64,000 bases of DNA, from positions 13,687,501 to 13,751,500 of the forward strand of contig BSBM01000307.1 in NCBI GenBank assembly GCA_027924585.1, given 5' to 3'. The DNA is from Larix kaempferi (Eukaryota; Streptophyta; Pinopsida; Pinales; Pinaceae). Numbering within the stretch: the stretch's first letter is position 1; each line of letters starts with the position of its first letter. Made by a program: the position numbers and the translations under genes. Below the pieces are notes generated by a model. That model saw only the letters and a program-made list of their open reading frames with translations. It was not told where the DNA came from and ran no database searches. Shown here piece after piece: positions 1-11,608 of this stretch.

Positions 1-1097
1 AGAGCATGTGTGGCATGTCAGCAAAAAAAATTAGAACATACACATCCAACTGGACTCCTACAACCCCTTCCTATCCCTGAGCAGAAATGGGAAAGTGTAT
101 TGATGGATTTCATCACCGGACTCCCCAAAATCCAAGGTAAAGAAAATATTTTTGTTGAGGTTGATATACTAACCAAGTATGCACATTTCCTTGATGTCAC
201 AACTAATATTGCATAAAACCATGTGGTTGAACTTTTCATCAAAGAAGTCTTCAAATGTCATGGCATGCCCAAGTCTATCATCAGTGATAGAGATAGAAAT
301 TTCACTAGCAATTTTTGGCAAGAATTGTTCAAGTTGGTGGGAACAATTTTGAACATGAGTACAAGCTACCATCCACAGACAGATGGTCAAATAGAGAGAG
401 TTAACCAGTGGCTCGAAGGGTACATGATAAACTATGTTATTGGTCAGCAAAAGTCATGGACTACTTGGTTACACCTGGGAGAGTTTTGTTCTAACACCAC
501 TTTTCATCTATCAATTGGAATGTCGCCATTCAAGGCCCTATATGGATATGATGCACCCACTTTTGGTGATCGCAAGACACATAAGGAAAAATATTGGCTC
601 CAAGAGAGTCAAGACATACGCAGGACTCTCAAGGACAACTTGCGAGTAGGAAAAAATAGGAAAAAGGTGAATATAGATCGACAAAGAGGAGAGCGAACCT
701 TCCAAGTAGCCTATATATGGTTTATTTGAGGTTGCATCCCTATAGACAATCCTGATTGAAGTCTAAGGGAGATGAGAAGCTACAACCAAGGTTCTATGGT
801 CCATATAAAGTCCTAAATAAGATTGATGAAGTGGCATATGAACTAGAATTGTCTCCAGAAAGAAAAATTCATAATGTTTTCCATGTGTCCTGATTGAAGA
901 AGGAAATAGGGAAGAAAGTTAAAGTTTCAAAAGAGTTGCCTCCCCTTGATGATGAGGGACAATTGGTGTTAGTTCCAGAGAATATTTCGGAGGTCCAAGA
1001 AAGGAGGTTAAGAAGCAGAACCGTTAAAGAATATTTGGTTCAATGGGAAGGTATGCCTAGTGAGGATGTTACTTGGGAAGGAGAACACATCTTATAG
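1..1097 (+). pseudogene. Ty3-gypsy pol fragment: integrase C-terminal half plus chromodomain, degenerate
   Basis: The sequence encodes the 3' end of a Ty3-gypsy polyprotein and is cut at its left by the window edge. From left to right it shows a linker with the typical [14 protein letters not shown] and MDFITGLPK motifs (about 40-130), the integrase core with KSIISDRDRNF (about 268-300) and YHPQTDGQIERVNQ (about 370-405), then a C-terminal region ending in a chromodomain-like segment with EYLVQWEGMPSEDVTWE (about 1030-1078). Reading is broken by an in-frame TAA at 214-216, a frameshift near 700-715, TGA at 753-755 and 891-893, and TAG at 1095-1097. In intact relatives this protein inserts the element and the chromodomain guides it to chromatin. 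This copy cannot make it. Domain identity is confident; the exact clade is not resolved. Confidence 0.88.
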
Positions 1098-1147
1098 CAT
1101 CCAACTCCGAAAATGCTTGAGGAAAAGCAATCTTGGGAGGGGAGGAC

Positions 1148-2428
1148 TGTCATGTCCCCTCATTGATGTTTATTGGATTAAGTTCCTAACCCAATCAATC
1201 CCTTGGGTTGAGGAGAAAATTTCATACACTTGGGGTTAATTTTGAAAGTTAAGGCAATAATTAATTAGAAGGTGTTAAGTTTATTTTGTTAATTTTGAGA
1301 TGCACTTGATGGACGTATTTCTCATTTAATGGATAGATATTTTAAATGGAATAAAGTGGATAATGATCCACAAGGACGCATTAGAGGATAAGGTTTGACC
1401 AATAGGTAGCTTGCAAAAGAATAAAAGATGAAAGAAACCAAAGCTAGGAAAGAAAGAAAAAATAAAAGCTGGCACAAGGTATAAAAGCAGTAAAGCTCAA
1501 GAAAAGCAAAATAAAGAAGAAAAGAAGATAAAAGGAGAAAGCGGGATAAGGAAGAAAAGCAGGAAAAAAAAAGGATAGAAAAGAAAAAGTAGGATAAAGC
1601 AAAAGCAGAAAGAAAAGCATAAAAGAAAACCTCGAAAGAAAGTTATCCTTATCCACTCCATGAGGGTGCATAAGCCTAGGTAACTTTATCAACAAGCCAC
1701 CTCCCATCTATAAAAGGAGTGTGCACCACTTTCACATCTTTTGATAGTTTGAGAATTGAATTGAGTGCAATTTTTCCTTTGTGACTTGGGAGATGTGCCC
1801 ATAGTCCAAGCTGGGAGATGTGCCCCTTCTTCTTATGAGAGGGTGATCACATCCAATATTCATCATTGATTTTATTGCAGGTCCTGAAGTTTGATCCAGT
1901 GAAGTTCGAACTTGTTACAAAGATTGATAATCCTCCCATTCGAAATCATGATGATTCCCTATTCTTTCTATGATGGAGAATTCTTCTTCTTATGTATTTC
2001 TTTCTTGATACTTCTATGAGATGTATTCCAGCTTATGATGGCTACCATTAATGTAATCTTGAACGTATGAAGTCCATTCTAGATATTTAATAAAGAGAAG
2101 TCTGAGTTTCATATCAATTACTTGCGCCTAATCTAGATTGCCATGGAAAATAACTACTTTTCAGTATTTGAGCAATTGATAAACTTATACAAATCCAAAT
2201 TGATTTATTTCAGTTGTTTCTATCACTTAAAATGTCATAGAACTCATTCCATGTCTGAAACCAAGAATTCGTAGCCCTATCGCCCTATTTGGGAAATCCT
2301 GAAGTTGAACTAGTTGTGTAGTCCCAAGAGTCAATTTTGCTTGTTTGCTTTGTAAACCTCACAAAAAATTCCTCAAAATTTTTGGAGTGAACCCAAACTG
2401 ATATTTTAGTCTTATTTGGGATTAACAC
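1148..2428 (+). mobile_element. Putative 3' LTR of the Ty3-gypsy element
   Basis: A purine-rich tract (cttgggaggggaggac, ending at 1147) directly precedes TGTCATGTCCCC, the usual order of polypurine tract and 3' LTR start. A TATA box (tataaaag, 1709-1716) sits inside, preceded by a long A/G-rich tract at about 1430-1640. The right end is uncertain; a CA-type end near 2426-2428 is my best guess. The second LTR lies outside the window, so the limits cannot be confirmed by comparison. Confidence 0.6.
1709..1716 (+). promoter_or_regulatory. TATA box in the gypsy LTR
   Basis: TATAAAAG about 560 bases into the putative LTR, followed by pyrimidine-rich sequence. The position fits the U3/R border of an LTR promoter. 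Confidence 0.45.
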
Positions 2429-3929
2429 AATTTCCTTTCAAATAATATCAGATCGATATAGATTTGCATGTTGCCTCTAATACTACAACTCTTGTACTTA
2501 GGCAAATTAAACTTCATTACGCGATCGATGTAAAATGTGATAACCTCCCTAGATTGATAACCAAACTAAAGTTTAGATGAATGGATGTTTGAGCTTTGGC
2601 AATTCCATAAATCCATTGTTATGCGAACTAAGAAACTTGGAGCACCTCGACCTCGACTTCAATAATTTCTTAGTTGTTATCATACCAACAAAGCTTAGTT
2701 TATTGGATAAACTAATATATATTTAAAACTTGTTTTCATTGAGAATGATTTGTATATCAATGGGGCCGATCTTAGGAGCTTGAGTGATACTTTTGTATTA
2801 CTCATATACTTGCCTCTTCCTATTCCCACTTGTTGGTGCTTCTAGACTGCCTACGCACATGAAATGAAGTAAGTCCCATTACTTAGTACTTGTGATCACA
2901 TGTACTTTTGCTCAACAAAATCCTATGGTTTTTTCAATTCCATAATTTAATCTTCTATAGAATAACTACAAAAAGAGCATGTTTTTAACTTTTATGGTAC
3001 AACATGTTCTTAACTTTTAACATATTTAAAGTGTATAGAATACTTACCCCATGCAAGAGGGTTGCCCTTCATTATATTGAATCTCGTTTTTTTGTATGAG
3101 GCACACCTACACCAAGATTATACGAATTACATTTTCATAAAATTTGTGAACTATCGACTTTATAGGTTGTTATAAGTTAAATCTCCCCACCAATATAGGA
3201 TTAATGTTTTGTATAAAGACATATTTATGTTGGAAAAACAAACTCAAAACACATGTTTTATATTTGACTAATATTTGACTTAGTAAAAAACATTCTTTTA
3301 ATAAAACATAAAACATGTGAAAGAGATAATGAGAGTATTACTAATGGAAAGAGAAAAAGTCAAACTACAAGCATATAAACGATCACACCATTAAATCAAA
3401 TGCGTGTAACAACTTTAATATATTAAAAATAAGCAATGTTGATAAGAATAATGGATCGAACTAAATCGTTATAAGGGATCAAACTAAATCATTGCCAAAA
3501 CACAAAATATATTCTTTATTAATCCATTGAATTTACATTAATTTAATGCAACTCGAAACCTACTACCTGGATATCGTGGTAAACAAACCAAGAAAACGAG
3601 ACTCAATGAATAAATAAGTGAATATGATGCAACAAATCCACATCAAGAATTGAGATCTTTCTAGTTAATCACTCGCATAGGATATCAATAAAAAAACATT
3701 ATTTTTAGTAGTTTTAAAATATTTTTGAACGTTTTTTATTTATTTTGGATGTTTAATAAATGACTAACCACTTGATTCCATTTCAAAATATGAATATTAA
3801 CCAATTAAATTCCCTATAAATAAAATAAAATAAATAATTTTAAAAGAAGCCAAACATAATATAAATATACTTAAATTTTTTAAAAATGCAACTAAATAAT
3901 TTAAAAATATATTAATTGAAATCTTGAAA
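2429..3929. other. AT-rich sequence with no recognised feature
   Basis: I see no coding frame with recognisable motifs, no tandem repeat and no LTR ends in this stretch. Confidence 0.5.
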
Positions 3930-5095
3930 ACTTGGTAGAGCAAGATATGATGGTGCATATTGGTATTTTGCTATAAATCTGAGTACTGGCAGGGTTTTTC
4001 GAATTGAATGGGAATGTTACCTGTACAGACTGAAGAATGTTGGTATTTGACTTACAAACACAGAAGATGAACTTCTTTGGACAGGTAATAAAAAAGATGG
4101 CCAAGTTAACGCCAAAGATGCCTAAAGATGCCTATCTTTATATTTCCTACAATGAAAATTATACAGTGCCCAATTGGTGGTATGAGAAGCTATAGAAGTG
4201 GAGAATTCCACAAAAAATTAAATGCTTTCTCTGGTCTGCTTAAAAGGGATTGGTAAGACCCCAACAAGTGTTCTTTATGCAAATTAGATGTTGAAACTAC
4301 TTATCATATCTTTATAAACTACTCATCATATCTTTATAAACTACTCATTCTCTCAAAACTTGTGGTCTATATATGCACAAAACTTGACATTCCTATGTCA
4401 TGGGGATTTGATACATTGGACAAAAATATTTATAGCTGGTACAAAACTAGAAAGGATCATTGTGTATTTCCAGCCATTATCTATTGGGTGACCTGGAACA
4501 TGAGGAATGTTGCGATCTTTGAGGACAAACATCCTTCATTAAATGCAAAGATAATCAAAGTTATGAATTGGTTTAATCATTTAAATCCATTACAAACAAA
4601 ATATCAAAATAATAGATACATTAAACAACTTCCTGTTATTGATGTTGCACATGGATTTTTGGATGGGGCAGCAGTGGATGGATATTGTGCAATGGGAGCT
4701 GTACTTGTGATCAATTATACACACCATTTCAAATTAAAATTGAATTTTGGTTGTGGTACTAACACCAAGGCTGAATTACTAGCCTTATGATGGTTGATCA
4801 AGTTTGCATGGATCCTTGGAATTGATAATTTCAACATTTTTGGATCCTCTCTATCTGTGGTAAACTGGGCAAAAAATAATGCTACCTTATAGTCTATTGT
4901 GATATTAAAATGGTGCAGCAGAATAAAAGAATTACTAAACATGTTTCATAGCTAGAGAATTCAACATATTTACAGGGAACTCAATGCTAATACAAATTTA
5001 CTTTCAAAGGAGGCACTGAAGTATGATGAAGTCCTTCTCATATGGGAGGAATATATTGAGGATCATCTTGAACAAGATGGTCAATTATAATTCTT
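3930..5095 (+). pseudogene. LINE 3' fragment: zf-RVT-like segment and RNase H domain, degenerate
   Basis: Across several frames the plus strand reads like the C-terminal part of a plant L1-type LINE ORF2. Near 4060-4140 is an ELLWTGNKKDGQ-like stretch, followed by WRIPQKIKCFLW (about 4200-4235) and a CSLCKLDVETTYHIF motif (about 4268-4315) typical of the zinc-binding reverse-transcriptase-associated domain. An RNase H-like domain follows: FLDGAAVDGYCAMGAVL (about 4657-4710), TNTKAELLAL (about 4760-4790), and ELNANTNLLSKEAL (about 4978-5020), with stops between. A 22-base segment around 4305-4346 (catatctttataaactac) is duplicated in tandem and shifts the frame. RNase H in such LINEs removes the RNA template after reverse transcription. 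Frame breaks make this a relic. Confidence 0.7.
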
Positions 5096-5829
5096 TGACT
5101 CATCTCTTTTGGTCTGCTTTTAGACATCTTTTTTATGCTCTCTTTCTACTATTCTCAATTTTTTTTATTTTATGCTACTTGTTGGACAATTGTTCCGATC
5201 CTTTTGTAATTTTGGACTTGTATAGACTTTTCAGGATCTAATGGATAGTTCTGAACTTTATATATACTTTTTTATTCGAAAGAATAACAAAAGTATTTTT
5301 TTTCTTCTTGAAAATTTCCATAGTCATTCTTAAAAATAAATATACAACAAGCCATGCACAAATCAATTATAAAGGGAAAATAGAGAGTTAATTTGTAGAA
5401 ATATAAAACATGAAATGAATTCTTATAATTTAATGAAGTTTGTCCAAGATTTTAGTTGCTTAGAAATTATTTAGAACCTAACTATATACATTCAGTGCTA
5501 CTTCACTACAAAACAATTTTAAGATAGGTTAATTCATATTTACCTAAGCTATAATGACCATAAATATAACATATTAAGCAAAACTCCGAGTCTAAAAGGG
5601 TTATAAATTTTTAAAAATGAATATCTCATTCCAAGAGATCAAGCTAAATTGAGGAAATAAGTTCGAAAGGTAAAATAATACAAGAACGAAGGAAATTGAG
5701 CAATAATTAGGAATATAAAAAGTATTACTAGAGATAGAGACCAAATAAATAATAATAAATAGGAATTTGTGACACTTTGGATCCCCTCCTAGAACTATCA
5801 TGGGTTTCCATGGAGCAAACAACCCATGT
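5096..5829. other. AT-rich spacer with no recognised feature
   Basis: This lies between two LINE-derived segments. I find no poly(A) tail, target duplication or coding motif that would mark the exact LINE ends. Confidence 0.45.
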
Positions 5830-8800
5830 TAAGTTGGATCACTAGTGAAATTGATATTATATTTCTTGTTGAAACTTGGAAGCATGGAGAATCTAAGCTA
5901 CCTAACATATAAGGATTGTGTTATGGTTGGTATGAATAAATACATCCTATCACAACTGGATTGGAGGCATATCTTGTTACATAAAGAAGAACAAGTTTCA
6001 TCATATTAGGGTTCAAAAGGAAGTATATTTTCAATCAACATATGTTCATCAATATTTCAAATATCAATAAAAATATGTTATTTTGCTTTTATTAATTCTA
6101 CCTTTTATAAGAAAAACAATCTAGACAAACATCGTCCTTACAATGACATAGAGAAAGATCTAGTATCATCTTTCTATGATACTTTAATGCTAAAAAAACT
6201 ACTATCTTAAGAGTGATTTCAACCATATTCCTCTATGTCTAGATGAGGTCCTTGTTTTATCTAACAGATACAAAAGAAACTGTGAACCCTACTTTGACCA
6301 TAGACTTTTAACCCTAACTCTAAACTTTGTCATGCTCAAAATTCCCATAGAAGGGAATTCTAATAACCAAAAGCACTTAATCTTGAACAAAAAATGAGGA
6401 TGGTTTTTTTAATGATTTAAATAATGAATTAATTTTTTTATCAAATAAGGACAATATTGAAGACCTTTATCATAATTTTACAAAAACTCTCTCTACTTCG
6501 AGTAACAAGTTCTCTATTGAGGTGTCATGTAAAATGAAAAATAGAATGGCCATGCCTTTGCATGACGAAGAGTTTAAGATTAATAGAAAATCCATTAGGG
6601 ATGCTTCTAACAAGTCCTTAAAAATCTAACAAGATAAATAAGTACAAAGTCTTAATTAAAAGCAAAAAAAATAACTATATAAATATAGAGCAAGAGAGAT
6701 TTTTCACCTCTCTAAGTTAGATCCTAATAAATTATGGAGGAAACTTTTGACGTGTAAAACTAAAGAAAACAATATGACGCCATTGAGGGACTAGAATTCC
6801 AACCTTAAAAATCTTTATGACTCCCTAAATGTCGTGGACACCATTCAAACCCTTTATATAGATGAAGAAATTTTGTTCTTTAGAAGATATCATTTTGGCT
6901 TAAATGGCTCACAAAAGGAAAAGCTAAGGACATCAATGGTCACCAAGAAAAAATCTTTAAAATTGGAGGGCCTATCCTCACCCTTCACATCCACAAGAAC
7001 TTCAATTTAGGATTCAAGCACTTAGAGCCTCATTGTTCCTATTTTTTAAAAGCATATATAATATTAATCTCTTTAATTATAACACCATTGTGATTAGACC
7101 CCTTTTAGCCAAGTTATATGGAATTATTTTGAAAAAGAAGATTAGTGTATGGATAGAAATCCACAAAAAAACATTGAATGCTAGGTCAAATTTAGGAGCT
7201 ATGATCATTCAACTGTGTACTTCCTTGTTAGTATTAGGATCATTGTGGAGGAGTTCCATAATAATAAAATCAACCTCCTATTCTTCTTAATTGACATTAG
7301 AAAAGCATTTATCATAGTTCCCATAACTAACTTTTGGAATATATTGGAAGAGATAAAAGTTCATTTCAAGTTGATAACTACTATGATAAGTTTTGTATGA
7401 GAATTTTATTGTGAATGTTAGGAACATTGAGGGCTTGTCGAACGAAATTAATTGTAATATATAAGAGTTAAGCAAGGTTGTCTCATATCCCCTTCCCTTT
7501 TTGACACATATATCAACAAGTTATAGGGTTGTTTTGAAGAATAAGGTTGTGTTGGGATGAATAATATAATTGGTATAATCACCATCCTTCTTCTTTACAT
7601 TAATGATATTGTTATTTTAGCAGGAGGAATCCCTATGATCTCGACAAGGAACTAAAAATTCTGAAGGATTTTTTCTCTAGTATAGATATTACTATTATCA
7701 CTAACAAAACAAAGATTATGATATTCAAATCCAAAAATCTTACTTATGTTAATTTCATCTATGACAACAACAACTCGGAGGAAATTACTTCATACAAATG
7801 TATTAAAATTGATCTTCATGAAAAGTTTAATTGCAACTATAACATTGAGAAAAAGATAAACGAAGAGTGTGAAACTTCTTATGGACTTGAAAACAATTAA
7901 ATCAACATACCTTTGGCTCTAAAGAATAGGAAACTCCAATTTGATATTCCCATCACTCCTATTACCTTATATGGTTGGGAATTTTGGGGCGGAAATATCT
8001 ATAGAGAACCATGGAGAAGTATAGAGCAAATATAAAACCATTTTATAACTTATAATCTCAAAATTAAATGAAATACACCTTATCATATACTCTTCATAAA
8101 AACGAGTTTCCCCCCCATTTAGAGCATGGCTATGACCAAGTACCCATCCTATTATAATAAGATAAACAACATGGAAGACAAGAGGCTTCGTAAGATTGCT
8201 TCAAACTCCATCTCAAAAGTAAGGTTACTATGAAGATACCGAGTTTTGGATAAATCATTTGCAATGAAACTTTTAGGGGTGAAATTCATCCCATGGACTA
8301 ATTTTCAATGTTTTTTTCCAAAAAAATTTGTCAATTTCTATTTTATTCTAAAATTATTCACCATAATTCCATACGATAAAAATATTTTACTCTATACATT
8401 GTCAAAATTGTATAGAAACTATCCTTATAAATTTGAATACTTTTACAAAAGTATTGTCAAACATTTTATGGTTGGAAATTTAAGAATTGGTAAGATTCAT
8501 CAAGGTTTGTACACTTTAAGAAAATTATGGAGTATATTATAAGGAGTTGATCAACCATAACCTAAAAGATCAAAAGTGTCTCTTTGTTTTAACTAGCATA
8601 AAGAAGAAAATCAACAATGCTAAAATTAGAATAAACTCTTGTGACCTCCATAGTAAAACCAAGCATTGTAAAATTCTTAAAATGTTGTGAGTTAAAAGAA
8701 TCTATCCTCCAAAACTATATGACTATTTTGAAATGCTCATTTTAAATATTTTTAAACTCATAAATAATATATTCCAAAAAAAAAAAAATTATTACCTTTT

Positions 8801-9270
8801 CTAAAGTTTGATAAACTAAAGTTAGTCTTAATAAAATTTAAACATCATCCTCACATATTATAATGCTTTAAAAATCACTACCAAAGTATGAAAGTACACA
8901 CGAAAAACGCAACCACTAGTTACCTTCTAAAAAAGCCTAATAAAATAATTCTTTGATTCCAAATAAATACATCAAATGCCATGTAGGCAATGATTTATTA
9001 CTTTTCATTATCCTTTATGCTACATTAAACCCAATTATTTTCCTACCAAGGTCAACAAATAATGTTAATTTAAACCATTTTTAGTTTTGGAATGGAAAAT
9101 ACTATAGAGAATGTAGCATAGGAAGATAGAATGAGACAATGTTTAATTTCCAAAATGATTGTAGTCTTTCCTTAAAGTACCTTTTCCCACATATTTCTTA
9201 TTTATGTAACGCTCATTTATATTCAACCATTTATCATATTTTTTTTTGGTTAATTAGAATGTAACAACAA
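5830..9270 (+). mobile_element. Degenerate LINE (non-LTR retrotransposon): endonuclease, reverse transcriptase and C-terminal tail
   Basis: Broken plus-strand reading frames follow LINE order. An endonuclease-like start has DIIFLVETWKHGESKLP (about 5850-5905) and NNLDKHRPYNDIEKDL (about 6116-6165). The reverse transcriptase lies at about 6830-7760. A C-terminal part with IRINSCDLHSKTKHCKI (about 8628-8680) runs to about 9260. Many stops and frameshifts occur throughout. This LINE type copies its RNA at a nicked target site; this copy could not. No poly(A) tail or target duplication is evident at either end, so the limits are approximate. The 5' part may be separate in origin from the RNase H fragment at 3930-5095, because a zf-RVT/RNase H end normally belongs after, not before, the reverse transcriptase. 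Confidence 0.75.
6830..7760 (+). pseudogene. LINE reverse transcriptase, degenerate
   Basis: Core motifs are readable: LLFFLIDIRKAF (about 7275-7310, equivalent to the FVDFRKAFD block), RVKQGCLISPSLFDTYI (about 7448-7515, equivalent to RQGCPLSPTLF), and LLYINDIVIL (about 7590-7618, equivalent to the catalytic YADD block). The box reads Y-I-N-D here, so the first catalytic aspartate is asparagine. A KTKIMIFKSKN block follows at about 7708-7740. Frame changes and stops separate the blocks. The combination identifies a LINE-type polymerase; the damaged catalytic box and broken frames mark it as dead. Confidence 0.8.
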
Positions 9271-10108
9271 ATTTTATTTAAGATATATAATGGAAAACGT
9301 ATGAAATTTTTAAATGATTCTAAAAAAATAATTTAATTGTGAATTTATTTTCATTTTGTCAATTTTTGTGAGTTTATTCGCTTAAAGTGTAGGTTTAGGT
9401 TTAATTCTCAGTTCAATTTAAATTGAAATGTCACATCCAAAAACCTAGTAGTTGTTAGATTAGATCACTCCTTCCCGTCAAAGAAATTCTAGTGAAAAAC
9501 CATTATCCATGCAATACCATTTTACATAGCTTGTGATATATTTTTAAATTAAAAAACTTAGAACATATATATGTACCAATTTTTCTACTTAGACCTTGGT
9601 CATAACTTTTATACTAAATATTTATACAAAATATATTATAATAATTTAAATTTTGAATTTTTTTTCACTAATCATAATAATTGCACAATTACAGTTTATG
9701 TAATTAAATTTAAAACTTAAAAAAAGTTCAAATCTTTTATTTATTTTATTATTAATTCATTAATCAATTTTAATATAATAATATTATTTAGAAACATAAT
9801 TAATTAAGAACCTTTTAATATGCATTAAGTTTCCAATATAAAGTCCAATAATACCTAGCCACAATTGCCCCGTGATAAAAACAAACATATACAAAATTTG
9901 ATGGAGCGATTCAGAATGAAACGAGTAAAAGATTATGCCATGGTTTTTCTTATTATAAACAATAAATACTGCTTTCTTATCACCATTAGACTGAGAATAC
10001 TGCTTATCCGCCATTAACCTGTGAAAAACAATGAACACCGGTTATCGTCATTAAACTGTGAATTATTAAACAAATATGAGATATTATTAAAGAACTTTCG
10101 GATATTAA
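9271..10108. other. AT-rich intergenic sequence
   Basis: No motif-bearing frame is visible. An 84-residue minus-strand open frame at 9784-10038 has no recognisable domain and I do not call it a gene. Confidence 0.5.
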
Positions 10109-10114
10109 TTTATT
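10109..10114 (-). terminator. Candidate polyadenylation signal of the SAMDC gene
   Basis: AATAAA on the minus strand, about 178 bases downstream of the SAMDC stop codon. Such hexamers are common by chance in AT-rich DNA. Confidence 0.3.
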
Positions 10115-10291
10115 AAACAACTCTGGGATGTTAATACTTTAGATATCTTACTGTTGGATATGTAATGAGTATCCATCTTCACTTCACTTTCAATCTGTTC
10201 AAGAGTCTGGAAGAATAATTAAAAAAAAATTAGATTCACACCGTTCGGCAGTTCATGAATCCACTGATTCTAACCTTGTTTACCCTATTTT

Positions 10292-11608
10292 TTAGTTGCT
10301 TAGTTTCGTGTACGTTTGGTAAATAGCCAAAGTATCTCCCAGCAAATCCTGATGACTGGTATTTTGACATAAATATCCATCTGGAAAAATGTGCGTTGCC
10401 GCGGCTTCCATGTTTCTATCAACATAAACTGCCACCGAAACCACAGATGGGCAAAAACAATCGAGCACTCTGGAAACTAACGATTCAATATCATGTAGTT
10501 CCCTTGGATCATCACCAACAATTTCGAAGCTCGCATAGCTGAATCCAGCTTGAGGTGTCACGTGACTTGTGCAAACAGAGGAACCTTTCATCCCATTCAT
10601 AGAGTACCCACATGGCTCAAAATTGTATGCATCGATTTCAAAGCCTGGGATAATACGGCTCAGTCCAGATTTGGATGTCATTTCGTCTGCAGACTCGCAA
10701 CTTTTCTTGTAAAAAACGGAGGCTTTTTCAGAATCTAATTGTGTCATGCAAATTTCTATGGTATATGAAGGATTAGAATTAGAAGAATCGTGGCAATTAT
10801 CATCATCAGAAGCAGATGCAGTGTAAACATGCCAGCAATCCTTATAAGTATCCGAGCGTCCCTGCATTACATAGGCCTCTGGGAGCGATGATGGCCAAAA
10901 ATGGTTAACGAATTTGTTTAAATAACTGATTTCTTCATGAAAGCTTCGGTGAGGAGAGTGTTGATCTTTAGGGAACAGGAAACAACCGCGGGTGTATCTC
11001 AGAGTTTTGGGTTTAATTGACAATATGGAATCTGTGTATGAGATGAGAACAGGAAGTGCGAGCAACAGCTGGGTTTTCCCGCAGGTTTTGATAATGATTT
11101 TGTAAGGATATATAATGAGGCTTGACTCGGAAAGCATATAGAGGTCCATTTGTTCGTTTGATATATGAGAAATTATTCGGCATTTGGCGGCCTCTGCTAC
11201 TTCGTCCAGCTGTGCGCGATTGAGAGTCCTTAAACCTAGATTGCCTGCAGTTTTGTTGGGGAAAAACTCGATTTCGAGTCTCTTTTCGTAGCCTTCAAAG
11301 TGGTTTGGAGGGGAGCTAGTAACGATGTTAGTGGCCCCGCACGGTGCTTTCCAATTATCCCTGGAGTAGCGCATAGGAGGAGGCCTCTCTGGCTTGTAGG
11401 ACGAGGATAGAAGCGCGGGTTGAAGGCTGCTTTTTCCCGCGGAGGCAATGGCAAGCTTGGAGCGGTGCCTTTGTCCGACCAGCATAAGGCCACACACCCG
11501 GCGGGGGGTCGTGACTGCGTCCGATTTCCGCACTACGGGAGGAGGAGTAGCTGGCGATCCCTTCACTGGCCTGTCGATAAATGGCAATGGAGGATTAACC
11601 CCTGTCAT
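10292..11608 (-). CDS. SAMDC: S-adenosylmethionine decarboxylase proenzyme (plant type, with an N-terminal extension)
   Basis: Makes decarboxylated S-adenosylmethionine, the aminopropyl donor for spermidine and spermine synthesis. The ATG at 11608 (context acaATGa) gives 438 residues; the frame is open further upstream but only to a GTG. The family core starts at residue 104 with FEGYEKRLE, whose glutamates 105 and 108 match the catalytic pair. LSESSL places the autocatalytic cut between Glu161 and Ser162, the serine that becomes the pyruvoyl group. Cys176 in KTCG, Ser336 in CGYSMNG and His349 in HVTP complete the active site, and GFSYASFE follows. No intron interrupts the coding region, as is usual for plant SAMDC. 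Residues 1-103 are rich in Pro, Arg and Ser and have no counterpart in the usual 350-380 residue enzyme. Starting at Met79 would give 360 residues, so part of 11375-11608 may be 5' leader. No inactivating change is seen. Confidence 0.95.
   Translation of the reverse strand: MTGVNPPLPFIDRPVKGSPATPPPVVRKSDAVTTPRRVCGLMLVGQRHRSKLAIASAGKSSLQPALLSSSYKPERPPPMRYSRDNWKAPCGATNIVTSSPPNHFEGYEKRLEIEFFPNKTAGNLGLRTLNRAQLDEVAEAAKCRIISHISNEQMDLYMLSESSLIIYPYKIIIKTCGKTQLLLALPVLISYTDSILSIKPKTLRYTRGCFLFPKDQHSPHRSFHEEISYLNKFVNHFWPSSLPEAYVMQGRSDTYKDCWHVYTASASDDDNCHDSSNSNPSYTIEICMTQLDSEKASVFYKKSCESADEMTSKSGLSRIIPGFEIDAYNFEPCGYSMNGMKGSSVCTSHVTPQAGFSYASFEIVGDDPRELHDIESLVSRVLDCFCPSVVSVAVYVDRNMEAAATHIFPDGYLCQNTSHQDLLGDTLAIYQTYTKLSN

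Noticed and set aside
1444-1707. Minus-strand Phe/Leu-rich 87-residue frame resembling a membrane protein
   Set aside because: It is the complement of a purine-rich tract in the LTR; hydrophobicity follows from base composition.
11236-11493. 85-residue frame on the minus strand and 71- to 82-residue frames on the plus strand over SAMDC
   Set aside because: Shadow frames of the GC-richer SAMDC 5' coding region without their own motifs.
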